A program made the position numbers and the translations under genes. From the NCBI GenBank assembly GCA_947478865.1, contig CANJXF010000010.1, forward strand, positions 1-64,000: a stretch of DNA of 64,000 nucleotides, written 5' to 3'. Position 1 is the stretch's first letter. Every line of letters begins with the position of its first letter. Below the pieces are notes generated by a model. It saw only the letters and a list, made by a program, of their open reading frames with translations. It was not told the origin of the DNA and did no database searches. This DNA comes from Verrucomicrobiales bacterium (GTDB taxonomy: Bacteria; Verrucomicrobiota; Verrucomicrobiia; Limisphaerales; CANJXF01). Below, piece after piece: positions 32,665 through 41,237 of this stretch.

Positions 32665-33645
32665 CTAGAGAACGACCGGTTTTGGCAACACCGGGTCTAG
32701 TTCCAGCAAGACCGCGCAAAGCTTTTCCAAACGAGGCGTGGCCGCTCCGGCTTGACGGGCTTGCCGGAGCGATTCCAGGAAAAGAGCAACGAGTTCCAAG
32801 GGTTGTCGGCGCTCGAAGTCGATTAGCGTCGAGGCTTTGTAATCACCCATCTGGCGAGTGCGGATGAGTTCCTTTTCCGCCGTGCTGTTTTGCACATTCA
32901 GGCCTAAGGCCTGCGCCGTCGCGATGACTTCATCCATTAATTCGCGAACCAGCTTTTCCCAGCGCTCGTCGGACAATAAATCTTTCGTGCTCAGACACCG
33001 TCCGGGCTGAACCCCTTTTGCATCACCACTGGAAACCGCTTCAAAACCGGCGGCGCCCGCCACTCCAAGGCCGTTAAATGGCACGTTCCACACCAGCTTT
33101 TCCCAGTGGGCTTGCTCCAGATTCTCGGTGACCTCACACAGAACTCCCGCATTGCGAAACATCGCGGCAATATCATGAGTGCGTGGTTCCGGCTTTCCGC
33201 TGAATTCGCCCATGAGAATTCGGCCGCGTCCAACCTGCTGAATGACGCCTGGCTCGACCCGGTTCAAGCAAACAAAGCAAAGGCCGCCCAGAATTTTATC
33301 TTTGCCAAAAAGGCTGGCAAGAATCTCCTCGTTGCCCAATCCGTTTTGCAGAGTGAAAATCGCGGTCTTGTCCCCGACAAGCGGCGGCACCAAGTTCGCG
33401 AATTGATCGTTGGCGGTCGTCTTCAGGCCAATCAAAACCAAATCGCAAACGCCGATGTCTTCCGGCGTTCGTGCGCAATTGGGAGTGGCGTGGACGTCGC
33501 CTTCATCGCTGCGAACGTAAACTCCCTTGCGGCGGACGACTTCATAATCCGAGCGCAGCAGCAGATGAACATCCTGGCCGGCGTGACTAAGTTTCGCCCC
33601 GTAATAACTGCCCAGCGCTCCGCATCCGACAACGGCGATTTTCAT
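32665..33645 (-). CDS. panE: 2-dehydropantoate 2-reductase
   Basis: MKIAVVGCGALGSYYGAKLSHAG; KLVWNVPFNGL; RTRQMGDYKASTLIDFERRQPLEL. Confidence 0.93.
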   Translation of the reverse strand: MKIAVVGCGALGSYYGAKLSHAGQDVHLLLRSDYEVVRRKGVYVRSDEGDVHATPNCARTPEDIGVCDLVLIGLKTTANDQFANLVPPLVGDKTAIFTLQNGLGNEEILASLFGKDKILGGLCFVCLNRVEPGVIQQVGRGRILMGEFSGKPEPRTHDIAAMFRNAGVLCEVTENLEQAHWEKLVWNVPFNGLGVAGAAGFEAVSSGDAKGVQPGRCLSTKDLLSDERWEKLVRELMDEVIATAQALGLNVQNSTAEKELIRTRQMGDYKASTLIDFERRQPLELVALFLESLRQARQAGAATPRLEKLCAVLLELDPVLPKPVVL

Positions 33646-33715
33646 GATAGATATATTCCTGCACAATTTTGTTTTGAACGGCAAAGCAAATATAACCTCG
33701 CCGCTGATGGAAATG

Positions 33716-33745
33716 AAAAAGGCGCTCCGAAAATTCGGAGCGCCC
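33716..33745 (-). terminator. Intrinsic terminator downstream of HU gene
   Basis: Minus strand GGCGCTCCGAA-ttt-TTCGGAGCGCC followed by TTTTTC. Confidence 0.85.
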
Positions 33746-33760
33746 ATTGAACTCGCAAAA

Positions 33761-34048
33761 TTATTTCGCGTTGAGAATCGCGTCCTTGGCGGCCTTGGCG
33801 ACGCGGAACTTCACAACTTTCTTGGCCGGAATCTGGATCGATGCACCGGTGGCGGGGTTGCGTCCGATGCGCGCCTTGCGGTTCACGAGCACGAGCTTGC
33901 CGATGCCCGGCAGCGTGAAGGTGTTTTTCGCATTCTTGTAGGCCATGGTTGCGAGCAGCTCGAGAATTTCAGCGGCGGATTTTTTGGTGACTCCGGATGC
34001 CTCTGCAATCTCGGAAGCGATTTGTGATTTGGACAATGCTTTTGCCAT
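33761..34048 (-). CDS. HU-family DNA-binding protein
   Basis: LSKSQIASEIAEASGVTKKSAAEILELLATM...FTLPGIGKLVLVNRKARIGRNPATGASIQIPAKKVVKFRV. Confidence 0.96.
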   Translation of the reverse strand: MAKALSKSQIASEIAEASGVTKKSAAEILELLATMAYKNAKNTFTLPGIGKLVLVNRKARIGRNPATGASIQIPAKKVVKFRVAKAAKDAILNAK

Positions 34049-34229
34049 AATAGTTTTTTGTTGTTGTTCGTGTTGATTTAAAAGTCGTTCGACCGGCGTA
34101 TTAAACCGATTGGAAAAAGTGGCGCAAGGAGAAAATGCCCGTTTTCAGTGGCGAATACTCATGAATAACACACGGTCGATCGCAGCAGAGACTTGACTTG
34201 AGAACTCATTTCCACAACATCGGTTTTTC

Positions 34230-35246
34230 ATGTCTGCGTTGTTTACGATCGAAAATGAAATCCGGTACGAAATTGTTCGAAAAATATTCGAAGGCGGCAT
34301 GGGCATCGTCTACGAAGCCGAACAACTCGGCGCCCGCAACTTCGTCAAACGTGTTGCGCTAAAAGTCATTCGCCAGAATTACGCCAGCCAAAAATCGTTC
34401 ATCGAAAACTTTGTTGGAGAAGCCAAGCTGGTCGCGGATTTGATCCATACCAACATTGTGCAGACCTATCAGCTCGGTGAATCGCGTGGCGTTTATTTCA
34501 TCGCTATGGAATTGATTCGTGGAGTGAACCTCGAACAATTCACCCAGCAACTCGAAGATAAGAAAGCCAAACTGCCTCTGGAACTCGCCGTGTTCATCGC
34601 CAGCCGCGTGACCCGCGGACTGGCTTACGCGCATGCGAAAACAGACAAAGACGGCAACCCGCTCGGCCTGGTGCATCGCGACGTGAGTTTCAAAAACATC
34701 ATGATCGCGTTCGAAGGTGACGTGAAGTTGACCGATTTCGGCATTGCGAAAGCGCGCGGTTTCTTGGAGGACAAAGAAGGCGAAGTGGTCGCAGGAAAAG
34801 CCGATTACATGAGTCCAGAGCAAGCAGATTTTCGCATCACGGACGGGCGTTCCGATATTTTTTCCAACGGTGTGGTGCTCGCAAACCTGTTGCTCGGCCG
34901 CAATATTTTCAAAGGGGAAAATGCGGAGGCATCCCGGGCAAACATCATGGGAATGCCGATTCCAGATTTTCGCCAGCTCGACAATCGCGTTGACGATCGG
35001 CTCAATGAAATTCTCCACCGGTCCCTTGTCCATGACCTCGACGAGCGCTACCCTAACGCCGAGAAATTCCTCTATGACCTGGAACATTATATTTATCACA
35101 AAGGTTACGGTCCAACCAACGAGACGCTTGGTCGTTACATCCGCGAACTCTTCGGGCAAAACACTCCGCATCCAACGGCATCCCGCGGTGAAACCGCACT
35201 TATCTCACGCGATCCCGTCACTGCTTCCGTAAAGGCTTTGGAATGA
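34230..35246 (+). CDS. Soluble Ser/Thr protein kinase (no TM or sensor domain)
   Basis: EGGMGIVYEAEQLG, VALKVIRQ, VHRDVSFKNIMI, KLTDFGIAKA, GKADYMSPEQ. Confidence 0.95.
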   Translation: MSALFTIENEIRYEIVRKIFEGGMGIVYEAEQLGARNFVKRVALKVIRQNYASQKSFIENFVGEAKLVADLIHTNIVQTYQLGESRGVYFIAMELIRGVNLEQFTQQLEDKKAKLPLELAVFIASRVTRGLAYAHAKTDKDGNPLGLVHRDVSFKNIMIAFEGDVKLTDFGIAKARGFLEDKEGEVVAGKADYMSPEQADFRITDGRSDIFSNGVVLANLLLGRNIFKGENAEASRANIMGMPIPDFRQLDNRVDDRLNEILHRSLVHDLDERYPNAEKFLYDLEHYIYHKGYGPTNETLGRYIRELFGQNTPHPTASRGETALISRDPVTASVKALE

Positions 35247-36130
35247 CAAAATCTCAGGTCGTCAATTTGGGTTTGTTGCAGACGGCGTGCACCGCAAGCC
35301 CGGCGGAAAATCTCAAAAAAACTTTATCCGTCGCGGAACGGGCCGCAAAGCAAGGGGCGCAAATCATTTGCACGCAGGAATTGTTTCGCTCGCAGTATTT
35401 CTGCCAGAACGAAGATCACGAGAATTTCAAACTGGCTGAATCAATTCCCGGGCCGACCACCGCTGCGTTTCAAAAACTCGCAAAAAAATACAAGGTCGTC
35501 ATCGTCGCGTCACTGTTCGAGAAACGCGCTTCGGGTGTTTATCACAACACAGCGGCAATTATCGACGCGGATGGATCGCTCTTGGGAATTTATCGCAAGA
35601 TGCACATTCCCGACGATCCGCTGTTCTACGAGAAATTTTATTTCACGCCAGGCGATCTTGGGTTCAAAACCTGGCAAACACGCTATGGAAAAATCGGCGT
35701 CTGCATCTGCTGGGACCAATGGTACCCGGAAGCGGCACGCCTCACCGCGATGCAAGGCGCTGAAATCATTTTCTATCCGACTGCGATCGGTTGGCATCCC
35801 TCCGAGAAAAAGGAATATGGCGCCAATCAACATGGCGCGTGGGAAATAATCCAACGCAGCCACGCCGTGGCGAACGGATGCTACGTCGCTGTCGCCAATC
35901 GAATCGGCCTGGAGAAACCGGTCGGCGGCGATGGTCTGGAATTCTGGGGACAGAGTTTTGTCGCGGGCACTTCCGGGCAGATTCTCGCTAAGGGCAGCGC
36001 GGACAAAGAAGAAATTCTCATTGTTCCCGTGGACCTTGCCAAAGTGGATGTGACACGCACGCACTGGCCGTTTCTTCGCGATCGCCGCATCGATGCCTAT
36101 GGCGACCTGACCAAGCGTTTAATTGATTAG
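35243..36130 (+). CDS. aguB: Carbon-nitrogen hydrolase, N-carbamoylputrescine amidase-like
   Basis: QIICTQELFRSQYFCQNED; YRKMHIPDDPLFYEKFYFTPGD; GVCICWDQWYPEAARL; 4-bp ATGA overlap with kinase. Confidence 0.92.
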   Translation: MTKSQVVNLGLLQTACTASPAENLKKTLSVAERAAKQGAQIICTQELFRSQYFCQNEDHENFKLAESIPGPTTAAFQKLAKKYKVVIVASLFEKRASGVYHNTAAIIDADGSLLGIYRKMHIPDDPLFYEKFYFTPGDLGFKTWQTRYGKIGVCICWDQWYPEAARLTAMQGAEIIFYPTAIGWHPSEKKEYGANQHGAWEIIQRSHAVANGCYVAVANRIGLEKPVGGDGLEFWGQSFVAGTSGQILAKGSADKEEILIVPVDLAKVDVTRTHWPFLRDRRIDAYGDLTKRLID

Positions 36131-36194
36131 CCCGGCAGATTTCGATGCGGATGACACAAGCGGAGTTTGAAGGGCGGTCCGCTCCATTTGTCCA

Positions 36195-37052
36195 ATGAAC
36201 CTCGTTCCCTATCGCGGACGGATCGCGCCCTCGCCGACCGGCTATCTTCATCTCGGTCACGCGCGAACCTTTTGGATCGCGCAACAGCGCGCACGGCAGA
36301 ACCACGGCAAACTGATCCTGCGCAATGAAGATTTGGACTCAGCTCGCTGCAAAAATGAATTTGTCAGCGCGATGTATGAAGATTTGCGATGGTTCGGCCT
36401 CAATTGGAACGAAGGACCTGATCGCGCTGGACCGTTTGGCCCGTATTCCCAAAGTGAACGGCGCGCTGTTTATCTGGGCGCGCTGCATCAATTGCGCGAA
36501 GCCGGTTTAATTTACTCCTGCACCTGCTCGCGCCAGGATGTCTTGCGCTCCTTGCAAGCGCCTCATCAGGGTGAAGAAGAACCCGTCTATCCAGGAACTT
36601 GCAGGGCAAAACTGGAACTCGGAACATCTAACTCGGCGCCCGCACTGACCCGCCCTGCATTCAACTGGCGGTTCCGGGTGCCCGATGGCGAAACTGTTTC
36701 CTTTGTCGATGCACATCTGGGGCCGCAACAGTTTGTCGCCGGCAAAGATTTTGGCGACTTCATCGTTTGGCGACACGATAATGTTCCTGCCTACCAGCTC
36801 GCCGTCGTGGTGGATGATTCGCAAATGCAAATCACTGAAGTCGTTCGCGGTGCGGACCTCCTGGTTTCTACCGCGCGACAACTCTTGCTCTACCGCGCGT
36901 TGCGGTTGAATCCGCCCAGTTTCTATCACTGCGATTTAATGACCGATGAAAACGGCGTTCGTCTGGCCAAGCGCCACGATGCCCTTAGTCTTCGCGCTTT
37001 GCGCTCTCAAGGCGCGGACCCAATCCAGTTGCGCGTAAACTGGACTCCCTGA
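36195..37052 (+). CDS. gluQ: Glutamyl-Q tRNA(Asp) synthetase (GluRS paralogue lacking anticodon domain)
   Basis: RIAPSPTGYLHLGHARTFW; EDLDSARC; DENGVRLAKRHDALSLRAL; ~285 aa. Confidence 0.92.
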   Translation: MNLVPYRGRIAPSPTGYLHLGHARTFWIAQQRARQNHGKLILRNEDLDSARCKNEFVSAMYEDLRWFGLNWNEGPDRAGPFGPYSQSERRAVYLGALHQLREAGLIYSCTCSRQDVLRSLQAPHQGEEEPVYPGTCRAKLELGTSNSAPALTRPAFNWRFRVPDGETVSFVDAHLGPQQFVAGKDFGDFIVWRHDNVPAYQLAVVVDDSQMQITEVVRGADLLVSTARQLLLYRALRLNPPSFYHCDLMTDENGVRLAKRHDALSLRALRSQGADPIQLRVNWTP

Positions 37053-38092
37053 TGCACCGCGACTCAGATGAATTCGCGTCTGTGCTTCCGCAAAAAAACT
37101 TTTCATTTTCCAAGCTCAACCGTAACGTCATTCCTCAATCACCAGTCAATTTTGTGAATATGATCAATCAAAATAGAGCGCTTCCGATGCAAGGAATCAT
37201 ACCGCCGATGATCACCCCGTTGAAATCATCGGACGAACTGGATCACGCCGGGTTGGAGAGATTGATCGAACACATCCTGGGTGGTGGAGTGCATGGACTT
37301 TTTATTCTAGGCACCAGCGGCGAGGCGCCAAGCTTGAGCTATCGGTTGCGACGCGAATTAATCGAGCGCGCCTGCCAACTAGTGAAAGGACGCGTCCCGG
37401 TCATGGTGGGAATAACCGACACATCGCTCGTTGAAGCGCTTGGGTTGGCACGATATGCCGCTGATTGCGGGGCGGCCGCAGTTGTGACCTCCACCCCATA
37501 TTATGTCCCGATCGGCCAACCGGAACTGGTGGAGTTTGTAAAAAGGCTGGTGGGAGAACTCCCGTTGCCGCTTTTCCTCTACAACATGCCGCAAATGACG
37601 AAAATCATTTTCGAAATAGACACCCTCAAACAGGTCTCGCATCTGGAAGGCATCATTGGGGTCAAGGATAGCGGTGGGAATATGGAATACTTCAACCAGC
37701 TGCTGGAACTTAAACAACTCCGTCCTGACTGGTCGGTGCTGGTCGGACCGGAAAGCTATCTGGCGGAAACGGTGCATCGCGGCGGCGATGGCGGGGTGAA
37801 TGGCGGCGCGAATTTTTACCCAAGCCTTTTTGTGGATTTATATCAAGCGGTCCGCGACGGGAATGCCGCGCGCGAGGCCGAGTTGCAGAGAATAGTTCTT
37901 CAGGTTGGCAACATTTATTCGGTGGGCCGGCATGCTTCAGCGGTGATCAAGGGAATGAAGTGCGCCTGCTCGTTGCTCGGCCTGTGCGATGATTTTATGA
38001 CCGAACCTTTCGCGCGATTCAATCCGCCCGAACGAGAACGGGTCCGTGGCATTCTTGAATCCTTGAATCTCCTGAAACCCGCAACCCGCTGA
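37052..38092 (+). CDS. DapA/NanA-superfamily aldolase-lyase (start may be 37160 or 37190)
   Basis: GIIPPMITPL, GVHGLFILGTSGEAPSLSYRLRRELIERA, FLYNMPQMT, IIGVKDSGGNMEYFNQLL. Confidence 0.92.
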   Translation: MHRDSDEFASVLPQKNFSFSKLNRNVIPQSPVNFVNMINQNRALPMQGIIPPMITPLKSSDELDHAGLERLIEHILGGGVHGLFILGTSGEAPSLSYRLRRELIERACQLVKGRVPVMVGITDTSLVEALGLARYAADCGAAAVVTSTPYYVPIGQPELVEFVKRLVGELPLPLFLYNMPQMTKIIFEIDTLKQVSHLEGIIGVKDSGGNMEYFNQLLELKQLRPDWSVLVGPESYLAETVHRGGDGGVNGGANFYPSLFVDLYQAVRDGNAAREAELQRIVLQVGNIYSVGRHASAVIKGMKCACSLLGLCDDFMTEPFARFNPPERERVRGILESLNLLKPATR

Positions 38093-38101
38093 GTTGGCCG
38101 T

Positions 38102-39190
38102 ATGAATCCACTAAAGCCGATTCTCATCCTGTCCGCTGGAATTTTCATTTTTACCGGATGCAGGACTACCTCCATGAAACCATCGGAAATGGCAAGCGAT
38201 GATGGACGCGCTGGGGTATTGCGCTCAGAATATATTTTCGAGACCGCTCCCTTTCCCGAATGCCATGCCTCCACCATCGTAGAGACCAAGAGCGGCCTGG
38301 CTGCGGCTTGGTTCGGCGGCACGAGAGAGAAAAATCCAGATGTGGGAATCTGGCTCTCTAGATTCGAATCGGGAAAATGGACTGCCCCGGTTGAGGTCGT
38401 GAACGGCGTGGAATCGCCCACCAACCGCTATCCATGCTGGAACCCGGTTTTGTTTCAGCCCAAGTCAGGGCCGCTTTTGCTCTTCTACAAGGTTGGCCCC
38501 AGTCCTTCGACCTGGTGGGGAATGCTGACAACTTCAGGGGACGGCGGAAAATCCTGGTCCGCACCGCGGCGACTGCCCGAAGGAGTGGTCGGCCCCATCA
38601 AGAATAAACCGGTGCAATTGGCGAATGGCGATCTGTTGTGCCCGAGCAGCAGCGAGGACGCAGGTTGGCGGGTCCACTTCGAGCGCACCAAGGACCTCGG
38701 GAAAACCTGGGAAATGACCGGACCGCTCAACGATGGAATGCAAATCGGAGCAATTCAACCCAGTATTCTTTTTCATCAAGGCCAGACGCTTCAAGCGGTG
38801 GGGAGAACAAAGCAAAAGAAGATCTTCCAAATCTGGTCCAAGGATAATGGCCACACGTGGGAAGAAATGACTCTGACCGACTTACCCAATCCAAATTCCG
38901 GGACGGATGCAGTTACGTTAAAAAATGGGAGCTACCTCTTGGTTTATAACCACACTCCCAACCAGCGCTCTCCTCTAAATGTGGCCGTATCTTCCGATGG
39001 ACGGGAATGGCAGGCTGCTATCGTGCTCGAAAATGTGCCCGGGGAATACTCCTATCCCGCGGTGATTCAAACTCGGGATGGACTAGTGCACATCACCTAC
39101 ACTTGGAATCGAAAACGCGTGAAGCACGTGGTGATTGACCCTGAGAATCTGCACCTTCGTCCGATGGCAGACGGTGCATGGCCTCATTGA
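38102..39190 (+). CDS. Sialidase/BNR-repeat-like exo-hydrolase, putative lipoprotein
   Basis: Lipobox-like FIFTGC; FPECHASTIVETKSGLAAAWFGGTREKNPDVGIWLS; Asp-box-like repeats SGDGGKSW, SKDNGHTW. Confidence 0.85.
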   Translation: MNPLKPILILSAGIFIFTGCRTTSMKPSEMASDDGRAGVLRSEYIFETAPFPECHASTIVETKSGLAAAWFGGTREKNPDVGIWLSRFESGKWTAPVEVVNGVESPTNRYPCWNPVLFQPKSGPLLLFYKVGPSPSTWWGMLTTSGDGGKSWSAPRRLPEGVVGPIKNKPVQLANGDLLCPSSSEDAGWRVHFERTKDLGKTWEMTGPLNDGMQIGAIQPSILFHQGQTLQAVGRTKQKKIFQIWSKDNGHTWEEMTLTDLPNPNSGTDAVTLKNGSYLLVYNHTPNQRSPLNVAVSSDGREWQAAIVLENVPGEYSYPAVIQTRDGLVHITYTWNRKRVKHVVIDPENLHLRPMADGAWPH

Positions 39191-39240
39191 GGTTTTCCAC
39201 ACTCAGATTTTGTTTTGCGGGAAGGTCTGTAAGCTAAATC

Positions 39241-39819
39241 TTAGCGGCCGCTTTTCTTCAGAAGGTCCAATTTTGCTTTAGCTTCACGAATCAGGAACTT
39301 GAATTCGGCGAGTTGCTCTGATGCGAGCAGGATTCGGCTTCCAGCAGGCTGATATGGAGTTTGGATGGCGGTTTGCAAAGTTCCTGGCTGGCGGTTTGTG
39401 CAGTAGGCCAGGATTCGCAGATCCGCTCGCGTCCTATAAATGGCATGAAAGTTTGGCAATGAGGTCACGGCCACATCCACCTTTCCTAAATAATCAATTC
39501 CTTCGAGCAGAGAATCCAATTCGTCGTAATCAACCACGAGTCTATACTCCGCCAGGTTCTCCTCTTTAATGCCAACGGTGATCCCGTATTCCTTTTGACC
39601 AATAGCCACGTCGGCAGACTCTTTAAAGGCTACTGAGATGACAGCCCCTTTCGCCGTAACGGACCCTACCGGCGCGTACGCTTTGACAATCACCTTGTTG
39701 ACCTGATTTTCAAAGGCCTCAATCTTGGTGTAGAGGGTAATTGAATTCGTTTCATCTGCCCGGACAAGCAGTGAAGAGCAAACTGCAATCAGTACGAATA
39801 CGACATTTTTTAAGCGCAT
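39241..39819 (-). CDS. Secreted hypothetical protein
   Basis: Signal peptide MRLKNVVFVLIAVCSSLLVRA; 192-aa ORF. Confidence 0.7.
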   Translation of the reverse strand: MRLKNVVFVLIAVCSSLLVRADETNSITLYTKIEAFENQVNKVIVKAYAPVGSVTAKGAVISVAFKESADVAIGQKEYGITVGIKEENLAEYRLVVDYDELDSLLEGIDYLGKVDVAVTSLPNFHAIYRTRADLRILAYCTNRQPGTLQTAIQTPYQPAGSRILLASEQLAEFKFLIREAKAKLDLLKKSGR

Positions 39820-40056
39820 AATCTATCTCCTTTCATTGAATCCATCCCGAACACGGCGTGAATGAGCTTCGCTATTGGCCATAAACAGGTAATGTGTTTT
39901 TGACGATGCACAAACGCCGGCATTCAATCGAATTGCACCAAGGGACACCCTGTCCCTTTTGCCTTTAACGACCTCCTAGGGTTTTCCCGATAGCCGCAAA
40001 AACTGTCCCACGGATTCTATCCAACGTGGAGATTATGATCTATGTCGCTATTTATC

Positions 40057-41127
40057 TTAAGCAGTCTCCAACGACGATTTCAGGGCTGGATAATCCGTGT
40101 AGCCCACTGCTCCATCCGCATAAAAAGTAGAGGTATCAAACTCGTTCAACGGCGCGTTTACCCTGAGTCGTTCCGACAAATCTGGATTCGAAATAAATTG
40201 TTTTCCAAAGGCGACGGCATCCGCTTCGTTCGCAGCCAGAACCTGTTCTGCGGTTTCCTTGGTGAAACCTTCATTGGCAACCCAAACGCCGCCAAACGCC
40301 GCCTTGAGTTTCGGGCCCAACCGATTCTCGCCCAGCGATTCGCGTGCGCAGATGAAGGCGATGCCCCGTTGCCCCAGTTCCTTGGCCACATAGCCGAACG
40401 TTGCGGCAGGATTTGAATCGCCCATGTCGTGAGCATCGCCGCGGGGGGCGAGGTGCATGCCGACGCGTCCCCCGCCCCAAACCGAGATCACGGCATCCGT
40501 TACTTCGAGCATCAGTCGCGCACGGTTTTCAATTACTCCACCATAGTTGTCGTTACGCAGATTGGTCTTGTCCTGCAAAAATTGGTCGAGCAGGTATCCG
40601 TTGGCACCGTGGATTTCGACGCCGTCGAATCCTGCACGCTTCGCGTTGGCTGCGCCTTTTCGGTATTCTTCAATAATTCCGGCAATCTCGTGCGTTTCCA
40701 GGGCGCGCGGCGTGACAAAGGATTTTTTTGGACACAACAGACTGACGTGTCCGGCGGGAGCAAAGGCGCTAGGCGCGAGCGGCAATTTGCCATCGAGATA
40801 GATTGGATCGGAAATACGACCAACATGCCAAAGTTGCAGTACCATCGTTCCGCCAGCCTGATGCACCGCTTCCGTGATCGCGCGCCAGCCCTCCACTTGA
40901 GCGTCGGACCAGATGCCGGGGGTGTTCGGATAACCGACACCCATCGGCGAAACCGAAGTCGCTTCACTGATAATCAGTCCAGCCGAGGCGCGCTGGGTGT
41001 AATACTTGAGCATCAGGGCATTGGGAACACGGCCTTCGCTGGCGCGACAACGGGTGAGCGGCGCCATGAAAATGCGGTTGCGCAAGTGCAGGTCACCGAC
41101 GGAGATTGGGTCAAATAGATTTGGCAT
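40057..41127 (-). CDS. Old yellow enzyme family NADH:flavin oxidoreductase
   Basis: MPNLFDPISVGDLHLRNRIFMAPLTRCRA; GFDGVEIHGANGYLLDQFLQD; LQLWHVGR. Confidence 0.95.
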   Translation of the reverse strand: MPNLFDPISVGDLHLRNRIFMAPLTRCRASEGRVPNALMLKYYTQRASAGLIISEATSVSPMGVGYPNTPGIWSDAQVEGWRAITEAVHQAGGTMVLQLWHVGRISDPIYLDGKLPLAPSAFAPAGHVSLLCPKKSFVTPRALETHEIAGIIEEYRKGAANAKRAGFDGVEIHGANGYLLDQFLQDKTNLRNDNYGGVIENRARLMLEVTDAVISVWGGGRVGMHLAPRGDAHDMGDSNPAATFGYVAKELGQRGIAFICARESLGENRLGPKLKAAFGGVWVANEGFTKETAEQVLAANEADAVAFGKQFISNPDLSERLRVNAPLNEFDTSTFYADGAVGYTDYPALKSSLETA

Positions 41128-41237
41128 GAGTAAAATAAAATTGTTCGTCTGCGCGCAACTTAGACGAGGCGCGAAATGTGTCAAATGTTGGATTGCCAAT
41201 TTTGCAGAGAAGCCCGCGACCCGATGACAAGGCGGAT

